Source: Halicephalobus mephisto
Taxonomy: Eukaryota; Nematoda; Chromadorea; Rhabditida; Panagrolaimidae
Length of the DNA stretch: 64,000 nucleotides
Reading direction: 5' to 3'
Assembly (NCBI GenBank): GCA_009193035.1
Contig: SWDT01000098.1
Location: forward strand, 124,001-188,000
Shown here: positions 33,852 through 45,200 of the stretch, in pieces
Layout of the letters: each line of letters begins with the position of its first letter
Position numbering within the stretch: the stretch's first letter is position 1
Notes under the pieces: generated by a model
Databases searched by the model: none
Told to the model about the DNA's origin: nothing
What the model saw: the letters and a program-made list of their open reading frames with translations, nothing else
Position numbers and translations under genes: made by a program

Positions 33852-35948
33852 TTTATTCAAAACCCGAGTAAACAATTTTATTTGGATAAAACACCACTTG
33901 AACTCGAGGGGTAACAAGAAGACGGCTTTTCGACCGAATAAGGATTTTCAAAGAAATTAATCTTGAAAAATTCACCTGAAAATGAAATTATAAAACGAAA
34001 AAATAAAATTAAGCACGTAGAAATGTGGAACTTTGGCTTTCAACAGAAGCTTCAGGTGTTGTCAACAGCCCACGGGAAAAATCCAAATTGTTTTGGCTTC
34101 CTTTGTATTCAACACACTACAAAAGGTTTCAAAATTTTGCAAATAATACAAACAGATCAAAGTTCAGAATGGGTATAATTTCCTGTCTTTTATGAACTCC
34201 AAAAGCGGACCCGGATTATCCACCAGTTTCTACGAAAACCCCTTCGGACATGATTCTAGACACGAAGCATCTGGGCAATTACCCCTTCAACTCTCGAAGA
34301 GTACCAAATTGAATTCTTATATTCTTACGTCCGAATTCTTGAAAAGTCTCAAAAATTTACAGATCTTTCGTTACTTATGAATGAATTCTAAAATATAATC
34401 AAATTTTCGGAGAATGTAATTTTTACACCTGTTCGAATTCAACTGTCCTATTTTCGATATTATTTAATAAATTACACGGACTGGGGGAAAGTAATAATCT
34501 TTTTTTGATCTTAGAGAGAACTCGGCCAAAAAATTTGAAAAAAAATAAAAATTCCAAAAAAAAAATGTCGTCAATCCTCTAGGAATGCGCTTGATGACGC
34601 ATGTTTATTTCCAAAGAAGCTGATTTGGCCAATTTTTACTTTTTGCAATATCTTCAAAACTGGAAATATCGTAAAAATATAAATTCTAATAAACCAAACT
34701 AAAAAATAATCTGGATTTCGAAAAACAATAACATCACAAAATATTTTCGACTATTGTTTTCGCAAAGTAATTAAAAAAGAAAATTAAAAAGAAATTATTC
34801 CCATATTTCGTAAAGTCCAGAAATTTCCAAATTTATGAAGATGAAAATATCTGGCTAGGAATCCCAGGAAAAATAAACACGGCCTCGTTTGTGAACTTTG
34901 ATGGAATACATAATACAGGATTTGAATATCGCAGAAGCCATTGTCTAGAGGTTTAGGTTTCCTCAGGAGGAACTTCATGTGGACAAATATACAAAGTATG
35001 ATTTGCTAATGAATGTGCGGTATTTTTGGAAGCAATAATGATCCAAAAAGAAACCCAAAACCTCACCTGAAGAGCAGCTTGGTCGTGAGCCAAAATTTTG
35101 GAAATCAGTAACCAGAATCGTTTTCAAATTGAAAAATCAATGAAAATAAAATTAATTTTTAAGTGCCATTTCCGCCTGGAAATGAGAGTTTCTATCTTTG
35201 TAGCAATTCCCCTGTTAAACATATTAATTCCCTGAATTCACCAAGCTTATTTTGTTTTCTCAGTTAACGAAAAATCTATTTTCGTCTTTATCCTTCTAAA
35301 AATGGCAACGTCTAGAGAAAAACATCAAAGAATCTTGCTGCCTAAGGCAAGGTTTCAATGACAGCTATTTCCTGGAGAAGACCTAATATCAACCAAACTA
35401 AAAACACGAACTTTGACGAAATTTATACCCTCTCCAGGAGATCCCCCGAGTAATCAAGTAGAGTATTCACGAATGAACTAAGGACCGGAAATCTTGAACA
35501 TAAAAACTTCATAAAATTTGACACTCTCATCGTATAGGCCATAAACTAAGAATCTAAAAATACTTTCGTTTCGAGACAAGAAAGCCCTCAAAGTGACCTA
35601 CGATTTCCCTAAGAGATCGGATTTGTTTGATTCACACGGTTATTCATTTCAGTTCGGTTCAGCTGGAGTCTAATGTGGTGTACTTGATGTAAAAACTAAT
35701 TATCACCTAAATGCAGGAAGAAGGCAAAATTCACCTGACTACAATATGATGAGGAATAAGTTATGAAAAAATATAATTTCGCCACCCCGCAAACTTTGGG
35801 TAATCCAATGGACTTTATTCATAAACTAATAAATGTGTACTCTGTCGTCAACTAACCCAATTCCAATTGTGCCGGGACATTGCCCGGAATTAAAACTTCT
35901 AGTTGTTAAAAAACAGAATCGAGAACAAAGACTAATCAAAGCTCCAAA
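33852..35948. other. Intergenic, AT-rich
   Basis: About 2.1 kb with biased, Lys/Asn-rich short frames on both strands and no domain, repeat or RNA signature that I can support. Confidence 0.5.
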
Positions 35949-36221
35949 ATGAAATTAAAAGTTCTGAGACGGACTTTAAGGTTTTCTAATTATTCGTTAA
36001 ACGTCTCTTTAGGAAGAAGAGATTATTCTTCGTGGCACTTCCTGAAGGAACAAATTATTCCAAATAAAGAAATTATACGTAAGAGCATCAAGTTTGTACT
36101 TTGTCATTTAAAAGTGTTCTTAGCAGCTAATGAAAAGAAAAGGATTCTGAGGCAAAAACACAAATTTAAGCTCCTGAATTTTTGCAAAGAAAATAATTGG
36201 AATTTTTATAGTAAGAATTAA
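35949..36221 (+). CDS. Possible small basic, mitochondrially targeted protein
   Basis: A 90-codon frame from ATG to TAA. The N-terminus is basic and free of acidic residues (MKLKVLRRTLRFSNYSLNVS), and is followed by GRRDYSSW, which resembles an R-x-Y-S mitochondrial processing site. The remainder is Lys/Arg-rich. A plausible 48-nt in-frame intron (GTAAGAG to TTAGCAG, 36080-36127) has no stop, so the product would be 90 residues unspliced or 74 spliced. The family is not recognised. In AT-rich DNA such a frame can arise by chance, and no gene context supports it. Confidence 0.3.
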   Translation: MKLKVLRRTLRFSNYSLNVSLGRRDYSSWHFLKEQIIPNKEIIRKSIKFVLCHLKVFLAANEKKRILRQKHKFKLLNFCKENNWNFYSKN

Positions 36222-38554
36222 CTCTAATTAGTTTCTATTTTTGCGCAAAGATCTAAATTTCAACAGTACATAATCCTGTCACAAAATATATCAATTCTAA
36301 TAATTTTCATAAAAGGGGAATTTAAGCAATATCTACTTTACGCAAGAGCTTAGTTGTCTAAAATGACGTTCAACTGTCAATTTAGATTCTCGTCAGTAAG
36401 AATACATGATGGAATCCGAGTTGAACTTTCTACAATGGCATCATTTCTGATTCTAAAGAAATCTTTTGTCAGAAATTGTGTGTTTTAGACCCTATTGCCA
36501 ATTTACAGCCTTTGTCCGAACATGTTTCAAAAGGATTTCAGGAAGTTTGTTATTCCAGTCAACTGCTGATTGATTCCCTTGCGGAAACCTCCTACTTTGA
36601 TTACAGACTCTACTTCCGGGGTTTTCTTCATGGAAGATTTTAAAAATGACTCATTTATAAAAAATAAAAATCTCCAATTTTCGGGTAAAAACTAAAAAAT
36701 AACTCCGGTCAGTGGGCGTTTACCGACAAATAATATTATTGCAAAGATTATTAAATTTAAGAACGTCAAAACTAGCGGAGTCTGGTTTCAGCAACTCCTT
36801 CGCAAAGCCTTTAATCCTGGCCTGAGAAATCCGAAAAAAAAACAGTTGTCCAAATGGGGTTCTGAACGCTGAACAGCTTCCTGTTTCTTTCCTAGAGTTC
36901 GGGAAATCACTGGACTAAGATAATCGAGCAAAAATTAACAACTAATCCGAAATTGTGTCACTCAATAATTCAGGAAAAATAATCTTTAATCGAAAAAAAA
37001 CATAAAAAAATAAAGTTATTTTCCTCATGGCTTTATTTGTAAAAATTGCGTAAATGCCTGGAACCGATTAAAAAAGGAAAAAATGTAAATAGCAATCTTG
37101 TGCACAATTAGGAAATTCTACGATGTTGTTGACTCGAGGAACCCATTTTTCAACTTTTGTCTCCATCTGCCAAAACAAAAATCTGCGTTTATCCTTTGTT
37201 TCCGCAATGGTAAACAGTGAACTTTCGTAACTCAAAAAGCGCATCAAAGTCGAATATTATTTGAAAATTAACAAATTACATTAGTTAGTTCATTTGGGAT
37301 CTTCAAGTTGCAAAGTCAGATATAATCCATTCCTTCCGGAGTTTTGACTGAAGGAAATTGAACTTTAAACATGATATCTCACTGGTTTCTGCTACCCTTG
37401 GTGGTCCCAAAAGGATCAATTTTTATCGAATTCCTTTTATTCGCATTTATTCTCCAACTGGATATCTTTTATAACTAGATAAAAAACGACAAAATTGCCC
37501 CTATTCAAATGTGATCCAAAGATTCCACATTTTCAGGAGAAATAGCATCGAACAACACCGTATCTCAAAAAACAACTGCGGAACAAGCTTATCCAGATTT
37601 TCGCTGTTCTCAGGTCTGGAAAAAAATTTGAGAGAACTTTGAACTAAAGTTAAATGGAATAACTATCGTTTTACACAAAGGAATAAAACTTCCTGAATCT
37701 TCTCAGCATTAAACCGCTTCCCATTTTGGACTTTTGCCAATTTAAACTTGGACTTCTTGCTGTACTAATGACACAATCTTTTCTTGCTTGATGTGCTGGA
37801 GAAAAACACCAATGACTTAAGTTTTGAAGTAAATTGTTGTTTTTCCAATTATGCACCTGAGTGCTTGCTTTCACGTATAGCAACTTCAGCTGTCGTGGGA
37901 GTACTCCATTCAGTATTTACGATGGGGACGGTCTTGGTTTTTGGTGAAATTGGCGAAGTAGAAATGTCCACCAAGAAGGTAGCCTGGATCAAAGAAGCAA
38001 ACAATTAAAATCGAAAATTTAATTCGTTTAAGTTTGAAATTGTATTGTTTGTAAATTTGATATAATGCGAAATAGGAATAAAAGTATAAAGTATAAAAGT
38101 AGCCTTTCCATCTCCTGGTTCATACAACTGAGGGAACAATAGTATTTTTTTCAAACTAAATTTGCTCTGGAATACTGGAACAAACTGTTTTCTGTCTTGA
38201 ATACGATTCGTCGGTGTTGTAGTCAGGAATTCAGGTAGAAGAAAGGAAGGACAACTTCACAAATGAAACTTGCATATGGAATGAGGATTCTATATAGATT
38301 CACAAACTTTATCTACGGAATTATTGTTTGTTCCTTCAGATACTTAGTATACGTCTCAACAAGGGATTGACGTCAACTGTTCATGAAGTTTATGACAATT
38401 ATAAAAAATGAAATTCAATTATATTTTCTGATCACGTGGTTGTTTAATGGAATGCCTCACTCAATTGTGCAAGAACCGCCTCACCAATTGTTTCATATAT
38501 AAAACCTGATTTCTGTTCACTTTCTATCAACCTCATTCGTCCTGGACTTCCATA
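36222..38554. other. Intergenic, with a weak coding-like patch on the minus strand
   Basis: About 2.3 kb before the GST gene, mostly AT-rich. At 37675-38010 the minus strand is coding-like: ATFLVDISTSPISPKTKTVP is followed by a GT-AG pair that leads in phase to RRFRKFYSFV and a stop. I cannot find an upstream exon with a start codon, so this stays unannotated. Confidence 0.4.
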
Positions 38555-39217
38555 ATGAACATCAAATTCCACTATCTCACTGTCCGTGCTCGAGGTGAAT
38601 CCATCAAGCTCCTTCTCAAGTATGTCAAGCAGGACTTCGAAGTTGACACCTTCGGATTCGACGAAATAAGAGAAAGAAACAAAGGTTTGATAGTCTTTCA
38701 TTCATTTTTACAAAAGGAACCTCCTTCAGAATCCCCCAACCACAAGTGTCCCTGGGTGACTATCGACGGGAAAGACCTCGCTGAGGAATTCGCGATTCTC
38801 CGCTTCTTCGCCAAGAAACACGGTCTTTACGGAAAGGACGATTGGGACGCTGCCGAGATCGACATGATGGCAGATATGTTCGGAGATCTCGTCACTTCCG
38901 TTCTTCCCTACATACTGGTCGCCAACGGCATGGTTAAAGGAGATCTGGAGACTGCGAAGAAAGAGTTCCTCTTGCCCAACCTTGAGAAGTCCCTTCCCCT
39001 CTTCATTAACTTCATCAAAAACTCCGGAACTGGATTCCTCCACTCCTCCGGCCTCAGCTGGGCCGATTTCAACGTCGCCAACTGGATAACCAGTTTCACC
39101 TATTTCGACAATGAATTCAAGACAAAGTATCCTGAGCTCGTAGAATACCAGGACAAAGTTTACAGTCTTCCCGGGGTCAAAGAATACATCGAAGAAAGAC
39201 CTTACAGCTTTTTATAA
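38555..39217 (+). CDS. Sigma-class glutathione S-transferase
   Basis: Two exons (38555-38684, 38730-39217) flank a 45-nt GTTTGA...TTCAG intron that is open in frame. Spliced, the protein has 205 residues, the normal size of sigma GSTs, and reads ERNKESPNHKCPWVTIDG across the junction. The catalytic Tyr7 is in FHYLTVRARGES. The thioredoxin-like N-domain ends with EEFAILRFFAKKHGL, and the helical C-domain carries SSGLSWADFNVANW and ends with PGVKEYIEERPYSFL. The usual MPFGQLPVLE glutathione-loop wording is changed to HKCPWVTIDGKDLAEEF. The reaction is conjugation of glutathione to electrophiles, and some sigma members isomerise prostaglandin H2. Codon use is GC-richer than that of the neighbours, consistent with high expression. 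Confidence 0.93.
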   Translation: MNIKFHYLTVRARGESIKLLLKYVKQDFEVDTFGFDEIRERNKGLIVFHSFLQKEPPSESPNHKCPWVTIDGKDLAEEFAILRFFAKKHGLYGKDDWDAAEIDMMADMFGDLVTSVLPYILVANGMVKGDLETAKKEFLLPNLEKSLPLFINFIKNSGTGFLHSSGLSWADFNVANWITSFTYFDNEFKTKYPELVEYQDKVYSLPGVKEYIEERPYSFL

Positions 39218-39419
39218 ATCAAATTAGTCTTTAACCCTTACACGTGTTCGTTAGTCCAAAAATATAGAAAACACGTTTTTCTGATCGGATTACTTCAATG
39301 TTTTCGGTTGAGGGCCGCAAAATAATATTTTGTTTAATCGTGTTAATTCAATCAAAAACAAAATTTGTACAATTGCTTTGCAAATAAATCCACAATAATT
39401 GAGATCCATTGATCACCCT

Positions 39420-40926
39420 TCAAGAAGTAGAAACCAGTTTTCTCTTCAGAAGCTGAAAAAACAACATTTGTAAGATGATTAAAACCAAGACTTACCGATC
39501 CTAAGGAAGAAGAATTAGGATCTATCTTGTTCCAGATGACTTGCTGGCCATCTGGTGCTTCTGGAAGTTTCGGAAGCTCTAGCTGTTCCTCAGCACCAGT
39601 TTTTTCGCAGTATTCCCGATGTAGATTGACCAGTTCACTCGTGGCAGTGTCTAGGATATTCTTCAACTCCGTAATTGCGGTAATTCCAGAAGCTAGTCGA
39701 GTGTAGTGCTCGATTGCATCCTCAGTGTAGTAGAGGTGATTCGCTAAAACAGAACTCTAATGAAAGTAAACAGGAGAAAACCCACTGATGTTCAAATTGT
39801 CACAGACAGATTCTATATTGTTCCTCTTCTTTTGGTTCACATTGCTTAGTAGTCTGATTTCCTGGGACCTGACATGAGGACCCAAGGCAGTTCTGCTGAA
39901 GAACCTCAGAGCAGAAGTATCCTTAGCCGGCTCAATCTGTTTCGTGTAGTCCACAGTGGACTCAACTGCGAACTTGACAGTCTTCTGACTGGAAGGCATC
40001 TTTCCTTCTGGAGCAGAAGATGATGAGCGTTGAGACACTTGGCTCTTCTGAACGGGTGCAGCAGGAACTGTTGGAGTTTGCGGGACGGATCCATGGAGTT
40101 GCTGAATAATCGGCTTTTGGTTTTCGACCGCTTCAAGGTCAGGCAGTTCGATCAGAGAATCACGTAAAAGCATGAAATCATTGAGAATTTGACCCCTCGT
40201 TCGGTCGTAATAATGTTGCAACCATCTCAAATTGAACAAATCACTCTGCCAGTCATACTGGGTAGCTAGATCTGGTTTCCTTCTGGCTTCACAAAGGGAA
40301 TCAAAGAGGAAATGAATCTTCTGCCGAATCTCATAAACTGACCTCCTCCGATTCTGAAAGGCATATCTGTCTGCAATCAGGACCCAGCTGCAACAAAGGT
40401 TTACTTGATATATCGATGAAAAAACTTACTTCGTGCTGTATTTTTTGCACATCTCGATCAAGTACTGATATTCCTCCTTTGACCACCCTGATTCCTTCAA
40501 AAAAACTTCGTATTCCGCATCATTAAATGATAACACTGAGAACATCTCGGCATTCACACGTTTCGGTCTTAAATCCGCTTTGAAAGAATCGGATTCCCTC
40601 ACGAATTTCTCAATAATCATCCCGTCGGATCGTTTGATTTCTTTCTTCACCCATTTCCTCGGTCGCTTGGTTTTGTCGATATCCACTTTCTTCCACTTGA
40701 ATCTCGTAGTCGGACGGTAAGCTTTGACACAGTCCAGCACAGAAATATCCTTCGGATCCTTTAATAGAATATTCAAAACTTCTGGGTCTTCAGTTTCCTG
40801 ATCGAACAGTGGATTGTCGTTGATAGCATAATTATAACAGGCTGTCTCGTCGGAATCGCAGCATAGGTCGCGGTATACCTTCGAGTAAAATTCAAGTTCT
40901 TCAACAAAAGACTTTATCGAGGGCAT
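39420..40926 (-). CDS. DMAP1 homolog (SWR1/NuA4-TIP60 chromatin complex subunit)
   Basis: Four exons on the minus strand (40430-40926, 39786-40387, 39496-39743, 39420-39452) join in phases 2, 1 and 0 to give 459 residues. FKWKKVDIDKTKRPRKWVKK and the Myb/SANT-like stretch GWSKEEYQYLIEMCKKYS, continuing NWVLIADRYAFQNRRRSVYE, match the DMAP1/Swc4 SANT domain. A linker rich in Pro, Ser and Gln follows, then a C-terminal domain with SALRFFSRTALGPHVRSQEI and a helical segment (EKTGAEEQLELPKLPE) corresponding to the DMAP1 C-terminal region. DMAP1 takes part in H2A.Z deposition and histone acetylation. The last exon is only 11 codons including the stop; the ending LLKRKLVSTS is not conserved and is the least certain part. 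Confidence 0.87.
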
Positions 40927-41232
40927 TCTGGAGAGGTAGAAGGTTCAAAGAGATTGAGCGCGTTCAAGAAAGTGGAGTTGAAACAACCGAATCCGCACTT
41001 TGCGCGCGTTTATTCCTCGAACCACAGAAATTGCTTTCAATGATTTCCGATCTCCCAATTTCTGTCTTTATTCTGTTCTCCCTTATCCTTTATATCTTAC
41101 TTCCACTACGATTTCCAAGAGGGAATAATTTTTATCCAATTTTCTATATATGAAAGTTTAAATCAAACAAGTTCCGTGTGTGATTTAAAACCTTAATGTC
41201 TGCTTCATTATTGCCTTATTTACCGTTTTCAG
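40927..41232. other. Divergent promoter region of DMAP1 and PLPBP genes
   Basis: A 306-bp bidirectional interval between divergent starts, including a poly-T tract and the motif CTATATATGAAAG near 41144. The PLPBP ATG is directly preceded by TTTTCAG. Confidence 0.55.
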
Positions 41233-42008
41233 ATGTCAGAACTTGCTCATATTGCTCAGAATCTTCAGTCCGTCTTGACGGCGATTGCTCACGAATCCTC
41301 CAAACTTGGGAGACAAATTCCCCGACTAGTTGCTGTATCCAAGACCTTCCCGGCGGAACATATAGTGGTCGCTTATAGGGCCGGACAACGCCACTTTGGA
41401 GAAAACTATGTTCAGGAGCTTTGCACGAAGGCAGAAGCCCTGAAGGAGCAATGTCCTGAGATTAGATGGCACTTTATTGGGAATCTGCAGTCCAACAAGG
41501 TAGGATTAGTTTTATTTGTTGTAATTTGCATTATCTCATTTCCTTGTAGGCCAAACAAGTTGCAAAAGTACCGAATCTGGAGGTTGTTGAAAGTATCTAC
41601 AGCATGTCTCAAGTGACTCAACTTCAAAAAGCTCTATCAGATGAATCAAAAACGTTGAATATCTTTCTGCAGGTCAATACAAGTTCTGAAGAGTCCAAAG
41701 GAGGAGTTCCTCCTTCAGATGTCGTCAACCTGGCGAATACGATTATTGAGCAAGCCCCAAATCTCTCGATTAAAGGATTAATGACCATTGGATCGGTTGC
41801 TGAGAGTACCAAACAAGGTGAGAACGAGGACTTTCAGAGACTGGTTACTATCAGGAGGGAATTGGCCAAGGCTCTGAATCGCGAAGAAACTGAACTGGAG
41901 TTGTCCATGGGCATGAGCAGCGACTACATCACCGCCATCGGTTACGGCAGTACTAATGTCAGAGTGGGATCGGCTATTTTTGGAAATAGAAATTACGGCT
42001 CCAAATAA
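41233..42008 (+). CDS. Pyridoxal phosphate homeostasis protein (PLPBP/YggS family)
   Basis: Two exons (41233-41499, 41550-42008), joined in phase 0, give 241 residues. PLP binds covalently to the lysine in LVAVSKTF (Lys37). Other family motifs are HFGENYVQE, WHFIGNLQSNK, LQVNTSSEESKGG, GLMTIG and the phosphate-binding LSMGMSSDY with GSTNVRVGSAIFG. It is a single-domain alanine-racemase-fold PLP carrier that buffers free pyridoxal phosphate in cytosol and mitochondria; no enzymatic activity is known for the family. TTTTCAG directly before the ATG suggests trans-splicing. The VPS13D-like gene starts 231 bp downstream on the same strand, so an operon is conceivable. Confidence 0.95.
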
Positions 42009-42239
42009 TTCCAGTGATTTATTGTCATTTTTGATTTGTAGTTGTAGATAAAGCTGTTTGAATTAGAACTGGATTAATCCGGTTAAGGAAACAGAATTCG
42101 GGATGAGAAGTCCCAGCGCGAAATCTGTCAGCTGAATGTTTCACGAAATTCGCAAAACGTGTAATCGTTTCGTTTTCTGGATTCGTTTTTCTTTCTTTTT
42201 CCACTCATAGTTCCTCTTTCCAGAAACTGCATCGAATCG
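42009..42239 (+). promoter_or_regulatory. Intercistronic region PLPBP to VPS13D-like
   Basis: A 231-bp same-strand gap with a TTTCCAG acceptor about 16 bp before the VPS13D ATG. In a trans-splicing animal this is compatible with a downstream operon gene or with an independent promoter; the sequence alone cannot decide. Confidence 0.35.
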
Positions 42240-45200
42240 ATGCTCGAAGGAATTGTCACATGGGTGTTGAATAACTACGTCGGCGAGTATTTGGAGAACC
42301 TCAATGCCGATCAACTTTCCATCGCCTTGCTTCAAGGTTTGTTGTCGTCCATTTCCCTGCTTAATTGTTTTGTTTTCCTCGATTTTGATATATGAACCTC
42401 CATTTGCAGGCCAAGTTGAACTGGAAAATGTCCCTCTCAAGAAAACTGCCCTCAGAAAGTTTGATATTCCGCTCCAAGTCCGATCTGGTATCATCGGTAA
42501 ATTGACGTTGAGCATTCCGATCACTCATATGAGAAGTGAACCATGGATTCTGAAGATGAGTGACTTGTTAATCCTGTTGGGACCGTCAGATGGAGTGTAC
42601 GACGCGAGTGATGTAGAAGGTTACGAGTTTAACAAAAAGGAACAGCTGCTGGAAGCCTTGGAGAACATTCACAAGGTGATTACCTTTTACATTACTTTTT
42701 AATATTAACGTATTTAGCAACAATTGCTGATCAACCTGGGATTCCCTATCAAAGATGATGCTACGCAAAATCAATACTGGGGTGCTTCTTTGGTTTCGGC
42801 GGTTTCTAACAACATTCAGTTGATTCTTTCCAATGTCCACATTCGATATGAAGACGATATTACGATGCCAGACAAAACGCCCTTCAACTTTGGTGTCAGA
42901 ATTCAGCACATTTCGATCCAAACGACGAATTCTCAATGGAAACCAGAGTTTGTCCAACCGGCAGAAGGAGTGAACACTTTCAAGAAGCTAGACATCAAGG
43001 GATTGTCGGTTTTTTGGAACTGCCATCAACAAGTATTGTCTCAGATTGACAGTTATGCGGATTTGAAGAACATGATGTCTCCGGAGAACACGAAGGACAA
43101 TCAGTTCATCTTGCAACCGTTTTCGATGCAAGCAAGAATGGAAAAGAATTCGAGCAAGTTTCCTCTGAAGTCCGTTCCAGCCATCCCGAGGTTCAAATTC
43201 GATCTGAGACCAGAAAAGATCAACATTGAATTATCCAAGAAACAATTGGCTCAGATCCGATTGTTGACACGAGAATGGGCCCGCTTTGATAGAGCAAGGC
43301 AGCATCGGAAATGGAGACCTCTGGTTCCTGTCAAGAAAAAGTGGGTTTTTATATTTGAACGTTTATTGATAATGAAATTCCAGTGCTGCTACATGGTGGA
43401 AGTTTGCAATTAATCGAGTTCTCGAGGAAACACATCAGAACAGGAAGCGGTGCACTTTGGAGTTTCTACTACTCAGAGCTAAACACTTGAATGGGTATTG
43501 TCGAGCTTATAGACAGAAACTGGAGGCTTATCTTGCCGACCAAACAGCCACTCCTCCGTCGGACAGCCGTAGAAACAGTGTTGGCAAGAGACCGTCGTTA
43601 ACGGCTGCTGCTGTGGATGACACTGCCTTCATGAAGCAGATTGAACACGATTCTCAATTTACTTATCACGAACTTCACTTGTTCAGAGAGACGGTTTTCA
43701 GAAGATTGATGGCACAAAAGAATGAAGACAGACGAGCGAAAGAAAAGGCTGCAGGTCTATTAACAGATGGGGAATCTACCCTGGAGACCTTTGAATTGGT
43801 TTCTCCAGACACAGAAGTCAAGAAAGGAACTCCGGATGAGGTTGACGTGAATCCAAATAGTGCTCAAAATCAGGGATTATACGGATGGTTTGCAAGCTGG
43901 TTTTCTTCAGGAGCAAACAATGAGGAACAAACAGACGAAGATGACGTTAATGAAGCTAATTTCCTTCAAATGTGGCCAAATATCCAGGAAAAAGATTTAC
44001 CTCCGAATTTGAAGCGGGTCGAAAAACGGATCGAAGAGGAAATCATGGATGTTTTAAATGAATCTTGGGATGATTCCACTGTTCTGAGGAGAGACAATTT
44101 GCTAGCAGAAATTGTATTGCGATTGGAAAGAATGATTGTCCGATTTGTTGATGAAGAAGCCAATGGAAGTAGCAGAGTGATTGCAATGGATATGAGACAA
44201 GTAGCAAGTAGACTGCAATTGTCCCCGAGAGAACATCGAACAGAGATATCGTTATCTGTGGGTGACATGAGTGTCCAAAGACTCAGGATAACACCAGATG
44301 TGCCGGAAAACAATGCAGATATTGAGAGTCTTTCGTCTGAGATCCTCGAAGATGAAGAAGAATCTTTGGTGTTTGGCTTTGGAGCTATGCCCAAGATTAC
44401 TCCACAGTTGTTGTTCGCGATTGGACGAGCTAGAGAAGAAGGTGGAGACTCTGGAGAGGTGGAACGGATGGAGAATCTCGTTATCATGACTGAAGGAGAG
44501 CAGAAATCAAAGAAACCTTTGTTCCAGATGATTTACAGAAGAATGGCTCCTAGATTGAATGTCCTCCATGAACTGGACGCAAAACTTGCGCCAGTGTCTA
44601 TTATTTACGATGAAGACGCAGTTGATGGTATAGCTAACCTCTTTGATACTGAATCTGCTATTTTCGAGAAGAAGCTCCAAATGGCCGATGATGATCTGAT
44701 GAGATTGGAATCTGTGGGAGAGACTCAGTGCTATTTGAATTTCTCCATTCCTTCTGTCTTATTTGAACTTAGAAGCAAAAGGACCTCTTTGGCCCATAAT
44801 GCTCGTGGTACAATCTCCTCCCCTTTTGCTTGTGCTACTGTTTCGAATGTGGATATTGGGATTTCGAAGAATGAACCCCTTCTGACGAGACTGAAGATTA
44901 GCTTCTCATCTCTCGTTATCGATGATCTTTATGAGAAAACGAGTACAATGCCTTTGATCCGAACTGTGGAAAGTACGAAATCTCTCTCAAGCACATCATC
45001 ACTCTCGAAATCTTGTCCTGACCTTCATGAAGAAAGTCAAAAATTCACTACTTTGTCTTCTTCTTTACCAAATAAGCTTGAATTCAAACCAGGTTTGAGT
45101 TGGTGATCTTTTAAATCTTATGGTTTATTAATTTCAGTTTTCAATGCTCAACCCCAGTTGCCTCAACCAACTTTACGGTCACGTTTTCCGAAAAAGAATA

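Noticed and set aside
38685..38729. Treating the GST as a single-exon 220-residue protein
   Set aside because: The extra 15 residues interrupt the conserved GST fold, and removing the GT-AG segment restores the usual 205-residue length.
43966..44487. 173-codon minus-strand frame within VPS13D exon 4
   Set aside because: It is the complement of conserved VPS13D coding sequence and has no independent features.
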